NCBI RefSeq assembly: GCF_024199925.1
Contig: NZ_JANADR010000001.1
Span: 2,418,001 to 2,482,000, forward strand
Reading direction: 5' to 3'
Length of the DNA: 64,000 bases
Source of the DNA: Bradyrhizobium sp. CCGUVB1N3
Lineage (GTDB): Bacteria > Pseudomonadota > Alphaproteobacteria > Rhizobiales > Xanthobacteraceae
Under the pieces are notes generated by a model. The model had not been told where the DNA came from and did no database searches. It saw nothing but the letters and a program-made list of their open reading frames with translations. Shown here one piece after another: positions 23,855 through 33,748 of the stretch. How positions within the stretch are numbered: position 1 is the first letter of the stretch; every line of letters begins with the position of its first letter. Position numbers and translations under genes: made by a program.

Positions 23855-25645
23855 CTATTCCGCCGGCTGCAACACGCCCGCGCGCGTGCTCTCGACCTCG
23901 TCAAGCGGCAGATCGAGCACTTCCTCGAACTCGACGATGTTGTCGATCTCCGTGCCCATCGCGATATTGGTGACGCGTTCGAGGATGAACTCGACCACCA
24001 CAGGCACGCGGTGTTTCGCCATCAACTCGCGCGCGGTCGCAAAAGCGGCCTGCGCGCCTTTGGGGTCGGTGACGCGGATCGCCTTGCAGCCGAGGCCTTC
24101 GGCGACCGCAACGTGGTCGACGCCATAGACGCCAAGCTCGGGCGCATTGATGTTCTCGAAGGAAAGCTGGACGTGATAGTCCATCTCGAAGCCGCGCTGC
24201 GCCTGACGGATGAGGCCGAGATAGGAATTGTTCACGACGACGTGGATGTAGGGCAAATTGAACTGCGCGCCGACCGCGAGCTCCTCGATCAGGAACTGGA
24301 AGTCGTAGTCGCCCGACAGCGCGACGATGTCGCGATCCGGACACGCCGCGCGCACGCCGAGAGCCGCGGGCAGCGTCCAGCCGAGCGGGCCGGCCTGTCC
24401 GGCATTGATCCAGTTGCGCGGCTTGTAGACGCCGAGGAACTGTGCACCTGCGATCTGCGACAGGCCGATGACGGTGACGTAGCAGGTGTCGCGTCCGAAC
24501 GCCTTGGTCATCTCCTCATAGACGCGCTGCGGCTTGATCGGCACGTTATCGAAATGGCTCTTGCGCAGCATCGAGCGCTTGCGATCGCGGCAGGCCGCGG
24601 GCCACGCCTGGCGCTCGCGCAACCTGCCTGACCGGCGCCACTCCCTGGCGACGGTGACGAACAACTCCAGCGCGGCCTTCGCATCCGAGACGATGCCGAG
24701 ATCGGGATTGAAGACGCGCCCGATCTGCGTCGGCTCGATGTCGACATGCACGAATTTGCGGCCCTTGGTGTAGGTCTCGATCGAGCCGGTGTGCCGGTTG
24801 GCCCAGCGATTGCCGATGCCAAGCACGAAATCGGATTCGAGCATGGTGGCATTGCCGTAGCGATGGCTGGTCTGCAGGCCGACCATGCCGGCCATCAGCA
24901 CGTGATCGTCGGGGATGGCGCCCCACCCCATCAGCGTCGGGACAACAGGCACGTTCACGGTCTCGGCGAATTCGACGAGCAGATCGGAGGCATCGGCGTT
25001 GATGATACCGCCACCCGCCACGATCAGCGGCCGTTCGGCGGCGTTGAGCATCTCCAGCGCCTTCTCGACCTGCTTGCGCGTCGCGGTCGGCTTGTAGACC
25101 GGTAGCGGCTCGTAGGTCTCATCGTCGAACTCGATCTCGGCGAGCTGCACGTCGAGCGGCATGTCGATCAGCACCGGCCCTGGCCGCCCCGAGCGCATCA
25201 CGTGAAAGGCCTGGCTGAACACGCGCGGCACCAGCGCGGGCTCGCGCACGGTGACTGCCCATTTGGTCACGGGCTTTGCGATGGATTCGATATCGACCGC
25301 CTGGAAGTCCTCCTTGTAGAGTCGCGCCCGCGGCGCCTGGCCTGTGATGCAGAGGATCGGAATGGAATCGGCGATCGCCGAATAGAGCCCGGTGATCATA
25401 TCGGTGCCGGCCGGCCCAGATGTGCCGATGCAGACGCCGATATTGCCGGCCTTCGCCCGCGTATAGCCTTCCGCCATGTGCGAGGCGCCCTCGACATGAC
25501 GCGCCAGGATGTGGCGGATCGAACCCCGCTTCTTCAGCGCCGAGTAGAGCGGATTGATTGCGGCCCCAGGAACGCCGAAGGCAGTCGAGATGCCTTCCCT
25601 CTCCAGAATTCGCACGGCTGCATCGACGGCTCGCATCTTCGCCAT
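23855..25645 (-). CDS. gcl: Glyoxylate carboligase (tartronate-semialdehyde synthase)
   Basis: 596 residues. Two glyoxylate give tartronate semialdehyde + CO2, using ThDP and [23 protein letters not shown] shows the family's hallmark Val in place of the ThDP-activating Glu. The region [25 protein letters not shown] and the C-terminal ThDP motif ([18 protein letters not shown]...VVNNSYLG) are intact. It is the first gene of gcl-hyi and lies downstream of an IclR gene and adenine deaminase on the same strand, which suggests glyoxylate arises from purines, glycolate or oxalate. A strong inverted repeat lies 79 bp upstream. Confidence 0.96.
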   Translation of the reverse strand: MAKMRAVDAAVRILEREGISTAFGVPGAAINPLYSALKKRGSIRHILARHVEGASHMAEGYTRAKAGNIGVCIGTSGPAGTDMITGLYSAIADSIPILCITGQAPRARLYKEDFQAVDIESIAKPVTKWAVTVREPALVPRVFSQAFHVMRSGRPGPVLIDMPLDVQLAEIEFDDETYEPLPVYKPTATRKQVEKALEMLNAAERPLIVAGGGIINADASDLLVEFAETVNVPVVPTLMGWGAIPDDHVLMAGMVGLQTSHRYGNATMLESDFVLGIGNRWANRHTGSIETYTKGRKFVHVDIEPTQIGRVFNPDLGIVSDAKAALELFVTVAREWRRSGRLRERQAWPAACRDRKRSMLRKSHFDNVPIKPQRVYEEMTKAFGRDTCYVTVIGLSQIAGAQFLGVYKPRNWINAGQAGPLGWTLPAALGVRAACPDRDIVALSGDYDFQFLIEELAVGAQFNLPYIHVVVNNSYLGLIRQAQRGFEMDYHVQLSFENINAPELGVYGVDHVAVAEGLGCKAIRVTDPKGAQAAFATARELMAKHRVPVVVEFILERVTNIAMGTEIDNIVEFEEVLDLPLDEVESTRAGVLQPAE

Positions 25646-25723
25646 ATCGGACCTCGCTCGGTTGCGTCACTTCGAGCGTGATCATCGATTGCGCACGAGC
25701 CGCGCTCAACGAGATCGATTTTA

Positions 25724-25751
25724 TTTTCCACGATGCGGCAGCCGTGGAAAA
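25724..25751. promoter_or_regulatory. Inverted repeat upstream of gcl, possible IclR-type operator
   Basis: TTTTCCACG and CGTGGAAAA form perfect 9-bp arms around a 10-bp spacer, 79-106 bp before the gcl start. The TTCCA/TGGAA halves resemble sites of IclR-family repressors such as AllR, which governs gcl in E. coli. The IclR gene at 27720 is the natural candidate. Confidence 0.5.
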
Positions 25752-25797
25752 ATCGCGGCGGTCTCAATCGGTTAGGTCGGGAAGCGCGTGAAAGCGA

Positions 25798-27600
25798 CTA
25801 CTCGAACAGCGGCGCGAGCTCCATCTGCGGCACGAGGACGAGGCCTTTGTCGGTGATGCGAATTTCAGGAATGACCGACAGCGGGATCAAATTGAAGCCC
25901 ATGTAGGGGATGGTGCAGCCGGCTTCCGCCCATTCGGTCTTCAGTGCCCGCACCTCCTCGGCCACCTCGGTGATGCGCTTGTCCGAGAGCAGCCCTGCGA
26001 TTGGCAGCGGAACCAGCGCCCTCACCTTGCCGTCCGCAACGACGCAGACGCCACCTTGTTGCTGCTTGATGGCGGATATCGCCACCTGCATGTCGGCTTC
26101 GTTGGTTCCCGCAACGATGATGTTGTGGCTGTCGTGCCCGACGCTGGAGGCGACCGCGCCGCGCTTGAGCCCAAAGTCCTTCAAGAGGCCATAGGCGACG
26201 TTGCCGGCCGATTTGCCATGGCGCTCGACCACCGTCACGAAGCACAGGCCATGGCGCGCAAACAGCGTCGGCCAATCCTTCGCCGGCTCGATCCTCACCT
26301 TCTCGTGGATCAACGTGATGCCGGGAAGCGCGGTCTTGATCGCGTTGACGGTGCAAGCCTTCGGCGGAAGCTCCGGCGTCAGCTTGAGCTTTTCCGGCAG
26401 CTTCACGGTCGCATAGGCCGACTTGGGATATTGATAGCGCTGCGACAGCGCCTGATCGAGGAGCTCTGTGATCTTGCCCTTCTCGACCACCAGCTCGCCG
26501 CCATACCAGGTGCATTGCGGCTTCAGATCGTCGTCCATCAGCACGAGGTCGGCGCGGCGGCCGCCGCCGAGGCCGCCGATCTCGCCCTCCATGTTGAAGC
26601 GCGTCGCGCCATGCAGCGAGCCCATCGACCAGGCCTGCTCCGGTGACATCCCGGCCTTCACCGCCTCGCGCACCACCCAGTCGAGGCCAAACAGGAAGAG
26701 ATCATCGGCATCACGGTCGTCGGTGCAGACCGCGGTGCGCTTGTGCGAGGCCCCGAGCTCGGTGATGGTGCGGATCGCCTGCGGCAGCGAGTGCCAGGGC
26801 GTCGTCGGCGGCCCGCCGCGCAGGAAGACCCACACGCCGGCATCGAGCAGATCATCGGCGATGTCGCGATCAATTGCTTCGTGGGTATCGGTGACGCCGG
26901 ATGCCGCATAGGCCGCGACGAATTCGCGGCCATAGACATGCCCCGATACCGGACGCCCGCGCTTGAGTGCCGCCGCAAGGATCGCATGGCTGCGCTCATC
27001 GCCCATGGTCACCGGCACGAAATCCATCTTCTCGCCGAGCGCGACCGCTTCAGGCCACCGATCGAACAGGCCGGCGATTTTGTCGGGCGTCAGATCGCCG
27101 CCGGCGGTCTCCAGCTCCGCGGACGTCGCAGGCACCGTGCTCGGCACCGTCAAAAAGATCGACAGCGGCGCCTCGCGCGCGTCCTGAAGCATCGCCTCGA
27201 CACCGGCAACGTCCATGACGTTGCCGATCTCATGGCTGTCGCAGAAGATCGTGGTGGTGCCATTGAGCAGCGCCGCTTCCGCATAGGCGCAGGCCGTCAC
27301 CATCGAGGATTCGATATGGATATGCGGATCGACCAGCCCCGGCGCGATGATGCCGCCGGCAGCGTCATAAGCAGCCACGCTGCTCCAGGCCTTTTTGGCC
27401 GCGCCCGCCGGCTTCACCGCCGCGATCCGGCCGCCAGTGATCCAGACCTCGCGGTCCGGGTGGACGCGCTCCGAATAGGTCGACAGCACCCGCGCCCCCG
27501 TGATGATCAGGTCAGGCGCGACGCGCAAGGAGGCAACATCGGCCAGGCGGCGGGTCATCTCATGCAGCGGCGCGACGGCAAAGCGGGTCAGTCGGGTCAT
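25798..27600 (-). CDS. ade: Adenine deaminase
   Basis: 600 residues. It deaminates adenine to hypoxanthine. Metal-binding [10 protein letters not shown] (about 93-102), [14 protein letters not shown] (about 122-135) and the [10 protein letters not shown] motif place it in the Ade family of the amidohydrolase superfamily; the C-terminal [17 protein letters not shown] segment is also diagnostic. It lies between the IclR gene and gcl on the same strand, consistent with purine breakdown feeding glyoxylate. The start at 27600 lacks a strong ribosome site; an ATG 14 codons later is the alternative. Confidence 0.93.
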   Translation of the reverse strand: MTRLTRFAVAPLHEMTRRLADVASLRVAPDLIITGARVLSTYSERVHPDREVWITGGRIAAVKPAGAAKKAWSSVAAYDAAGGIIAPGLVDPHIHIESSMVTACAYAEAALLNGTTTIFCDSHEIGNVMDVAGVEAMLQDAREAPLSIFLTVPSTVPATSAELETAGGDLTPDKIAGLFDRWPEAVALGEKMDFVPVTMGDERSHAILAAALKRGRPVSGHVYGREFVAAYAASGVTDTHEAIDRDIADDLLDAGVWVFLRGGPPTTPWHSLPQAIRTITELGASHKRTAVCTDDRDADDLFLFGLDWVVREAVKAGMSPEQAWSMGSLHGATRFNMEGEIGGLGGGRRADLVLMDDDLKPQCTWYGGELVVEKGKITELLDQALSQRYQYPKSAYATVKLPEKLKLTPELPPKACTVNAIKTALPGITLIHEKVRIEPAKDWPTLFARHGLCFVTVVERHGKSAGNVAYGLLKDFGLKRGAVASSVGHDSHNIIVAGTNEADMQVAISAIKQQQGGVCVVADGKVRALVPLPIAGLLSDKRITEVAEEVRALKTEWAEAGCTIPYMGFNLIPLSVIPEIRITDKGLVLVPQMELAPLFE

Positions 27601-27719
27601 CGGGAATCTCGCGTGACGGGAACAGCCCAGCGATGGTTGCGCCCCGCGGGCGACACGGGCAACTCAAATAAAACGGCACCCGTGCTTACGCATTGGGCAG
27701 CGGCCTGAGCGGCCCGAGT

Positions 27720-28571
27720 TCAGCCTTGCTCCACCGGCGCCGGCACGACACCGCCCAGCGCAGCCGTGAGTTCCGCTGCGACCTCGCGCACCATCCGCCC
27801 AATGTCCGGCAGCCGCGCGTCGGTGATGCGGCTCGTCATGCCGGAGACGGAGATCGCCGCGAGCGGCTCGGCGCTGGGGTTGTAGACCACGGCCGCGACG
27901 CAGCGAAGGCCCGTCTGCGCCTCCTCGTCGTCCACCGCAAAACCCTGCTTGCGGATCGTCGCGAGCTCCCTGAACAGATCGCTCGGCCGCACGATCGATT
28001 TCTCCGTGAGCCTCGGCATGCCGTGATGCCGGATAACCGCACCGACGTCCTCGTCAGAATAGGTCGCCAGCACCGCCTTGCCGACGCCTGACGTCACCAT
28101 TGCGACGCGGCCGCCGACCTTGGTCAGCGAGCGCATGATCTCGCGGCTCTCCATGCGCGTCAGCACGATGATGAACTCGTCGTCGACGACGGCGAGGTTG
28201 GCGGTCTCGCGGGTGAGATCGCGCAGCTTGCGGAGGTAGGGAATGGCCTGCGCCGTGAAGTTGCGCCGCCGCGCGAAACTGGCGCCGACGGTAAAACTGC
28301 GCACGCCGACGTGCCATTTGGATTCGGCGCGATCGAACTGCACGAAGCGGCGGCTTTCCAGCGTCGCGAGCAGCCGGTGCACGGTCGAGGCCGACAGCCC
28401 AGTGCGGACGGCAAGATCGCTCAGGCGATAGCCTTCATCGTCCTCGGCAAGCGTCTCCAGAATCGACAGCGCGCGGTCGACGGACTGCACGCCGCCGTCG
28501 CGCGCGTCGTTATCCGCCTCTCCCGGCGGTCTTGGCTCGAGCGATCTGCGCCTGATCACGTTCTTGCTCAT
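27720..28571 (-). CDS. IclR-family regulator, probable controller of the glyoxylate genes
   Basis: 283 residues. The N-terminal winged helix (VQSVDRALSILETLAEDDEGYRLSDLAVRTGLSASTVHRLLATLESRRF, about 28-76) is followed by the IclR effector domain (about 95-265) with the conserved QGFAVDDEEAQTGLRCVAAVVY. It is first in the row iclR-ade-gcl-hyi-glxR on one strand. AllR-type members respond to glyoxylate or allantoin, so this is the likely local sensor. Confidence 0.9.
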   Translation of the reverse strand: MSKNVIRRRSLEPRPPGEADNDARDGGVQSVDRALSILETLAEDDEGYRLSDLAVRTGLSASTVHRLLATLESRRFVQFDRAESKWHVGVRSFTVGASFARRRNFTAQAIPYLRKLRDLTRETANLAVVDDEFIIVLTRMESREIMRSLTKVGGRVAMVTSGVGKAVLATYSDEDVGAVIRHHGMPRLTEKSIVRPSDLFRELATIRKQGFAVDDEEAQTGLRCVAAVVYNPSAEPLAAISVSGMTSRITDARLPDIGRMVREVAAELTAALGGVVPAPVEQG

Positions 28572-28593
28572 CGCGACCTGCCGCTTTGGCTAC

Positions 28594-28697
28594 CGTCATT
28601 CCGGGGCGCGCGTAGGCGCGAACCCGGAATCTCGAGATCCCGGGTTCGATGCTCCGGGCCGCGCTTGCGCGGTCCCGTCGCATCGCCCCGGGATGAC
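28594..28697. repeat. Palindromic intergenic repeat (GTCATTCCGGGGCGCG type)
   Basis: Begins GTCATTCCGGGGCGCG and ends CATCGCCCCGGGATGAC, with an inner hairpin AACCCGGAATCTC/GAGATCCCGGGTT. It lies between the acyl-CoA synthetase end and the IclR start. The type is very common in Bradyrhizobium intergenic regions. Confidence 0.75.
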
Positions 28698-28711
28698 AAG
28701 AGAGATACCGC

Positions 28712-30841
28712 TCAGAGCAGCCCTGCCCCGCGCGCCCACTTGTACTTGGCGCCGAGGACCTCGACCGGCAGTTCGGTCGAGTACGCATAGGCCGGGATGC
28801 CGTGCTGGTAGAGATATTCGGCGGCCTCCTCGACCTCGACGTCGCCGGCGAGCGAGGCGACCATGGGCTTCACGAAGCCCTTGGCCTCCATCTCCTTCTT
28901 CACCTCGACCATGTTGCGCGCGAACACCATCGGCGGGGTGACGATCGTGTGCCAGTAGCCGAGGATCAGCGCGTGGATGCGATCGTCGGAGAGACCGAGC
29001 TTCACCGTGTTGACGTAGGTGATCGGCGGCTCGCCGCCGGTAATATCCACAGGATTTCCGGCCGCGCCGAACGGCGGGATGAACTTGCGGAAGGCGGCAT
29101 CGAGATCAGGCGGCATCGACATCAGCGACAGGCCGTTGTCGACACACGAATCCGACAGCAGCACGCCCGAGCCACCGGCACCCGTGATGATCAGCACGTT
29201 CTCGCCCTTCGGCGTCGGCAGCACCGGCACGCCGCGGGCGAATTCGAGCAGCTGGCGCAGGGACCGCGCGCGGATCACGCCGGACTGCTTGAACACGTCC
29301 TCATAAATCCTGTCGTTGCCGGCGAGCGCGCCGGTGTGCGAGGACGCCGCCTTGGCGCCAGCCGAGGTGCGGCCGGCCTTGAGCACAACGACCGGCTTCT
29401 TCTTGGAGACGCGTTTCGCGGCCTCCGCGAAGGCGCGACCGTCCTTGAGGTCTTCGCAGTGCTGCGCGATCAGGTTGGTGTTCGGATCCTGCTCGAAGAA
29501 GGCGAGCAGATCGTCCTCGTCGATATCGGACTTGTTGCCGAGGCCGACGATCGCGGAAACACCCATCTTCGCCGAGCGCGAGAAGCCGATGATGGCCATG
29601 CCGATGCCGCCCGACTGCGACGACAGCGCCGCGTGGCCCTTCACGTCATAGGCCGTGCAGAAGGTCGCGCAGAGATTCGCGGGCGTATAGTAGAAGCCGT
29701 AGATATTCGGCCCCATCAGGCGGATGTCGTACTTCTTGCCGACCTCGACGATCTCGGCCTGGAGCTCCGGCGCACCTGCTTCCGCAAAGCCGGAGGGAAT
29801 CAGCACCGCGCCGGAAATCTTCTTCTCGCCGCACTCGGTCAGCGCGCCGGCGACGAATTTTGCTGGGATCGCGAACACCGCGACGTCGATCACACCGGGC
29901 ACGTCCTTGACGCTCTTATAGGCCTTGTAACCGAGGATCTCGGCGGCCTTGGGATGGATCGGAATGATCTCGCCCTTGTAGCCGCCGTTGATGAGGTTCT
30001 TCATCACGGAGTTGCCGATCTTGCCGTCTTCGGCCGAGGCGCCGATCACGGCGACCGCCTTCGGCTGCATGATGCGGTTCATGGCCGCAACGATCTCTTC
30101 GGTCGGGCGCGGCTTCGGCTTGGGCATGTAGGCAAAGTCGACGACGATGCGCACGTCGGCGGGAGTCGCATCCTTTGGGGTCGCGAATACCGGGTTGAGG
30201 TCGAGCTCGACGATTTCGGGGAAATCGGTCACGAGCTGCGAGACCTTGACGATGACGTCGGCAAGGGCTGTGCGGTTCACCGGCTCGCCGCCGCGAACGC
30301 CCTTCAGGATCTCATGCGCCTGGATGCCGTCGAGCATCGACAGCGCATCCTCCTTGGTCGCGGGCGCGAGGCGGAAGGTGATGTCCTTCAACACTTCGAC
30401 CAGCACGCCGCCGAGGCCGAAGGCGACCAGCTTGCCGAACGAGCCGTCGGTGATCGAACCGACGATGACCTCGGTGCCGCCCGCCAGCATCTGCTGCACC
30501 TGGATGCCCTCGATCTTGGCATCGGCCTTGTACTTCTTGGCATTGGAGAGAATGGTCTCGTAGGCCTTCTCGGCATCTTCGGCCGTCTTGAGGCCGACGA
30601 TGACGCCGCCGGCTTCGGTCTTGTGGAGAATGTCCGGCGAGACGATCTTCATCACGACCGGGAACCCCATCGAGGAGGCCATCTTGCCGGCCTCGCCCGC
30701 CGACTTCGCGACCCCCTCCTTCGGCACCGGAATGCCATAGGCGTCACAGACGAGCTTGCCTTCGGGGGCCGTCAGGCTGGTGCGGTTGTCGGCCTTGACC
30801 TGGTCAAGCACCCTGCGGACGGCATCTTTGGAATTCGACAT
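28712..30841 (-). CDS. NDP-forming acyl-CoA synthetase (fused), possible oxalyl-CoA synthetase
   Basis: 709 residues. The ATP-grasp (beta-like) domain comes first (about 18-235; FPVVMKIVSPDILHKTEAGGVIVGL). It is followed by the CoA-binding/CoA-ligase (alpha-like) domains (MQPKAVAVIGASAEDGKIGNSV near 258; the phosphohistidine-type segment ASSHTGALAGNDRIY near 520). This order is the reverse of most acetyl-CoA synthetases (ADP-forming). It makes acyl-CoA from a carboxylate, CoA and ATP, giving ADP + Pi. It is divergent from the GntR-oxc-frc genes and its promoter region carries the oxalate operators, so oxalate, or formate/acetate priming of the CoA-transferase cycle, is a reasonable substrate guess. 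Confidence 0.88.
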   Translation of the reverse strand: MSNSKDAVRRVLDQVKADNRTSLTAPEGKLVCDAYGIPVPKEGVAKSAGEAGKMASSMGFPVVMKIVSPDILHKTEAGGVIVGLKTAEDAEKAYETILSNAKKYKADAKIEGIQVQQMLAGGTEVIVGSITDGSFGKLVAFGLGGVLVEVLKDITFRLAPATKEDALSMLDGIQAHEILKGVRGGEPVNRTALADVIVKVSQLVTDFPEIVELDLNPVFATPKDATPADVRIVVDFAYMPKPKPRPTEEIVAAMNRIMQPKAVAVIGASAEDGKIGNSVMKNLINGGYKGEIIPIHPKAAEILGYKAYKSVKDVPGVIDVAVFAIPAKFVAGALTECGEKKISGAVLIPSGFAEAGAPELQAEIVEVGKKYDIRLMGPNIYGFYYTPANLCATFCTAYDVKGHAALSSQSGGIGMAIIGFSRSAKMGVSAIVGLGNKSDIDEDDLLAFFEQDPNTNLIAQHCEDLKDGRAFAEAAKRVSKKKPVVVLKAGRTSAGAKAASSHTGALAGNDRIYEDVFKQSGVIRARSLRQLLEFARGVPVLPTPKGENVLIITGAGGSGVLLSDSCVDNGLSLMSMPPDLDAAFRKFIPPFGAAGNPVDITGGEPPITYVNTVKLGLSDDRIHALILGYWHTIVTPPMVFARNMVEVKKEMEAKGFVKPMVASLAGDVEVEEAAEYLYQHGIPAYAYSTELPVEVLGAKYKWARGAGLL

Positions 30842-30998
30842 GTGGTTTCTCCCTTGACCTCAGATCTTGCTTTGCAAGGCGCGCGTATTGCGGCTGCCCG
30901 TGATGCTTGCCATTCGCCGCGCCTTGTTCCGTACGGCGGAACGGAGGGGCAGAAAGCCCTAGTTTACTCCGCCGGTTTGGATCAAAAATGGCTAGCGA

Positions 30999-31023
30999 TG
31001 GCATTTGGTATGCCAGAAGCCAA
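30999..31023 (-). promoter_or_regulatory. GntR-type operator 1 (TGGCAT-N5-ATGCCA), promoter of the acyl-CoA synthetase
   Basis: Perfect dyad TGGCAT (30999-31004)-TTGGT-ATGCCA (31010-31015). On the minus strand a TTGGCT -35-like hexamer (31018-31023) sits 2 bp upstream of the dyad, as in the other copies; the matching -10 is weak. It serves the leftward gene. Confidence 0.65.
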
Positions 31024-31070
31024 CTTGTCAAGGCGGGTCATAGGGCCGAAGGCCGCAAAAAATAGGCAGC

Positions 31071-31099
31071 TTGACATTCTGGCATGTGGTATGCCAAAA
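31071..31099 (+). promoter_or_regulatory. GntR-type operator 2 and promoter of gntR-oxc-frc
   Basis: The -35 TTGACA (31071-31076) is followed by the perfect dyad TGGCAT-GTGGT-ATGCCA (31080-31096), which fills the 17-bp spacer region. A repressor bound here would block the promoter and give autoregulation. Confidence 0.7.
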
Positions 31100-31154
31100 A
31101 CATTTCGGTAAATATTCCTGTAAAAGACGACTCCCCCTGAGGAGGAGATTCGTC

Positions 31155-31877
31155 GTGAAGCAAATCAAGGCGTCGCCCAACATGGCCGAGGCAGATCTCG
31201 CAATCGTCCGTATTGCCCCGGAGAGCAGCTTCAAGAACAAGGCGTATGACGCCTTGAAGGAAGCGATCCTCAAGATGGACATCTATTCGACGCCCGAGCC
31301 GGTGATGCTGGACGAGCGCGCGCTGTCCGAACGCCTGGGCGTCAGCCGCACGCCGATCCGCGAAGCGATCGCGATGCTCGAGCAGGACGGTTTCGTGAAG
31401 ACGGTGCCGCGCCGGGGCATCATGGTGGTGCGCAGGACCAAAAGCGAGATCGTCGACATGATCCGTGCCTGGGCGGCGCTCGAGAGCATGGCGGCGCGCC
31501 TGATCACCACGACCGCGCGCAAGAAGGACATCTCGGCGCTGCGCGACTACTTCAAGGATTTCGGCAAGGATCGCCTGCCCGAGGATCACATCGAGGAATA
31601 TTCGCGCGCCAACATCGCCTTTCATCAGGCGCTGATCTCGCTGTCGGAGTCGCCGATCCTCGTCGACCTCACCAACGATCTGCTCTTGCACGTGCGCGGC
31701 TACCGGCAACTGACGATCGGACGGAAGGATCGCACCGCGACCTCGCTGCCCGAGCATCTCGGCATGATCGAAGCGCTGGAAGCGCGCGACACCGAGCTCG
31801 CCGAGAAGCGCGCCCGCGATCACACCCTTGGCCTTGCGGCTTACGTCGAAGCGCATGGCCAGGAACTTTTTAGCTAG
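31155..31877 (+). CDS. GntR/FCD-family regulator of the oxalate genes
   Basis: 240 residues from a GTG start with a strong GAGGAGG box upstream. The N-terminal winged helix ([43 protein letters not shown], about 47-90) is followed by an all-helical FCD effector domain (about 95-225) with metal/acid-binding residues ([15 protein letters not shown]). FCD regulators usually bind small carboxylates. It is first in gntR-oxc-frc and divergent from the acyl-CoA synthetase. The TGGCAT-N5-ATGCCA dyads in its own promoter and at four distant oxalate-related promoters make it the likely master repressor, with oxalate or oxalyl-CoA as a plausible inducer. Confidence 0.92.
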   Translation: MKQIKASPNMAEADLAIVRIAPESSFKNKAYDALKEAILKMDIYSTPEPVMLDERALSERLGVSRTPIREAIAMLEQDGFVKTVPRRGIMVVRRTKSEIVDMIRAWAALESMAARLITTTARKKDISALRDYFKDFGKDRLPEDHIEEYSRANIAFHQALISLSESPILVDLTNDLLLHVRGYRQLTIGRKDRTATSLPEHLGMIEALEARDTELAEKRARDHTLGLAAYVEAHGQELFS

Positions 31878-31891
31878 CAACTTCACCACAA

Positions 31892-31908
31892 GGGCGAACC
31901 ATTCGCCC
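31892..31908 (+). other. Intercistronic hairpin gntR/oxc
   Basis: GGGCGAA-CCA-TTCGCCC, a perfect 7-bp stem with a 3-nt loop and no T-run, in the 74-bp gap between the regulator and oxc. It may stabilise or attenuate the oxc-frc message. Confidence 0.35.
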
Positions 31909-31951
31909 CCAAAGCCTAAAACGGCACCTTAAGACCAGGGAGACAAGGCCC

Positions 31952-33685
31952 ATGCTGAATACCGCGACCAAGTCCGAAGCACCGGGCACCGAGCAGGAGT
32001 TGACGGATGGCTTCCATCTCGTCATCGACGCGCTCAAGCTGAACGGCATCAACACCATTTATAATGTGCCGGGCATCCCGATCACGGATTTGGGCCGCAT
32101 GGCGCAGGCCGAGGGCATCCGCGTGATCTCCTTCCGCCACGAGCAGAACGCCGGCTACGCGGCCGGCATCGCAGGATTTCTCACCAAGAAGCCCGGCGTC
32201 TGTCTCACCGTTTCGGCGCCCGGCTTCCTCAACGGACTCACTGCGCTGGCTCACGCCACCACCAACTGCTACCCGATGATCCTGATCTCGGGCTCCTCCG
32301 AGCGCGAGATCGTCGATCTCCAGCAGGGCGACTATGAGGAGATGGACCAGCTCGCGATCGCAAAGCCGCTGTGCAAGGCGGCCTATCGCGTGCTGCACGC
32401 CCAGGACATCGGCATTGGTCTGGCCCGCGCCATCCGCGCCGCAGTCTCGGGCCGTCCCGGCGGCGTCTATCTCGACCTGCCGGCAAAGCTGTTCGGCCAG
32501 GTGATGAACGCCGATGCCGGCCAGAAGTCGCTGGTCAAGGTGATCGATGCTGCGCCTGCGCAGATCCCCTCGCCTGCTTCGGTGAAGCGCGCGCTCGACG
32601 TTTTGAAGAGCGCAAAACGTCCCCTCATCATCCTCGGCAAGGGCGCGGCCTACGCGCAGGCCGACGAAGAGATCAAGAATTTCGTCGAGAAGAGTGGCGT
32701 ACCGTTCCTGCCGATGAGCATGGCCAAGGGCCTCTTGCCCGACACCCATCCGCAATGCGCCGGCGCCGCCCGCTCGACGGTGCTGAAAGAGTCCGACGTC
32801 GTCCTGTTGATCGGCGCCCGGCTCAACTGGCTGCTCTCGCACGGCAAGGGCAAGAGCTGGGGCGAAGCGCCCAAGAAGTTCATCCAGGTCGACATCGAGC
32901 CGAGGGAGATGGACTCCAACGTCGAGATCGTCGCGCCCGTCGTCGGCGACATCGGCTCCGTCGTCTCCGCCTTCAACCAGGCGATGGGCGCGGGCTGGAC
33001 CGCGCCGCCGGCCGAATGGACCAAGGCTATCGTGACCAAGCGTGAAGAGAACGTCGCCAAGATGGCGCCGAAGCTCATGAACAACAAGTCGCCGATGGAT
33101 TACCACGGCGCGCTCGGCGTGCTGAAGAACGTCATCAAGGAGCATCCCGACGCGATCCTCGTCAACGAGGGCGCCAACACGCTCGACCTCGCCCGCGGCG
33201 TCATCGACATGTACAAGCCGCGCAAGCGTCTCGACGTCGGCACCTGGGGCGTGATGGGCATCGGCATGGGCCAGGCGATTGCGGCTGCGCTCGAGACCGG
33301 CAACCCCGTGCTCGCGGTGGAAGGCGACTCGGCCTTCGGCTTCTCCGGCATGGAGGTCGAGACCATCTGCCGCTACAATTTGCCGATCTGCGTCGTCATC
33401 TTCAACAATGACGGCATCTATCGCGGCACCGACGTCAACAGCGCCAATTCCGATCCCGCGACCACCGTGTTCGTCAAGGGCGCGCGCTACGACAAGATGA
33501 TGGAAGCCTTCGGCGGCGTCGGCGTGAACGCCACCTCGCCGGACGAATTGAAGCGCGCCGTCAACGAGGCGATCGCTTCGGGCAAGCCGACGCTGATCAA
33601 CGCGGTGATCGATCCGGCCGCGGGCTCGGAGAGCGGCCGCATCGGCAATCTCAATCCGCAGAGCGTTTTGCAGAAGAAGAAGTAA
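31952..33685 (+). CDS. oxc: Oxalyl-CoA decarboxylase
   Basis: 577 residues, close to the Oxalobacter enzyme (568). ThDP-dependent: oxalyl-CoA to formyl-CoA + CO2. The activating glutamate is in [19 protein letters not shown] (about 50-68). The ThDP/Mg motif is [20 protein letters not shown]...VIFNNDG, and [21 protein letters not shown] is the family-specific ADP/CoA region. A GGGAGA box precedes the ATG. It is directly followed by frc, giving the canonical oxalate catabolic pair. Confidence 0.96.
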   Translation: MLNTATKSEAPGTEQELTDGFHLVIDALKLNGINTIYNVPGIPITDLGRMAQAEGIRVISFRHEQNAGYAAGIAGFLTKKPGVCLTVSAPGFLNGLTALAHATTNCYPMILISGSSEREIVDLQQGDYEEMDQLAIAKPLCKAAYRVLHAQDIGIGLARAIRAAVSGRPGGVYLDLPAKLFGQVMNADAGQKSLVKVIDAAPAQIPSPASVKRALDVLKSAKRPLIILGKGAAYAQADEEIKNFVEKSGVPFLPMSMAKGLLPDTHPQCAGAARSTVLKESDVVLLIGARLNWLLSHGKGKSWGEAPKKFIQVDIEPREMDSNVEIVAPVVGDIGSVVSAFNQAMGAGWTAPPAEWTKAIVTKREENVAKMAPKLMNNKSPMDYHGALGVLKNVIKEHPDAILVNEGANTLDLARGVIDMYKPRKRLDVGTWGVMGIGMGQAIAAALETGNPVLAVEGDSAFGFSGMEVETICRYNLPICVVIFNNDGIYRGTDVNSANSDPATTVFVKGARYDKMMEAFGGVGVNATSPDELKRAVNEAIASGKPTLINAVIDPAAGSESGRIGNLNPQSVLQKKK

Positions 33686-33707
33686 GTCCTCCCCTTCAAC
33701 CCATTAT

Positions 33708-33723
33708 CCCTGCGGGTGCAGGG
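33708..33723 (+). other. Intercistronic hairpin oxc/frc
   Basis: CCCTGC-GGGT-GCAGGG in the 63-bp oxc-frc gap. No T-run, so a processing or differential-expression element is likelier than a full terminator. Confidence 0.3.
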
Positions 33724-33748
33724 GCAGACAGAGTACGGAGCAAACACG

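Noticed and set aside
21847..23973. 708-codon open frame opposite glxR and hyi
   Set aside because: Spans two real genes and a palindromic repeat; no recognisable domain.
28802..31111. 769-codon open frame opposite the acyl-CoA synthetase
   Set aside because: Produced by the high-GC codon bias of the real gene on the other strand; composition is unlike a protein and it runs through the operator region.
31878..31951. Possible additional GntR operator directly before oxc
   Set aside because: No TGGCAT/ATGCCA-like dyad is present; only a short hairpin. oxc most likely depends on the gntR promoter.
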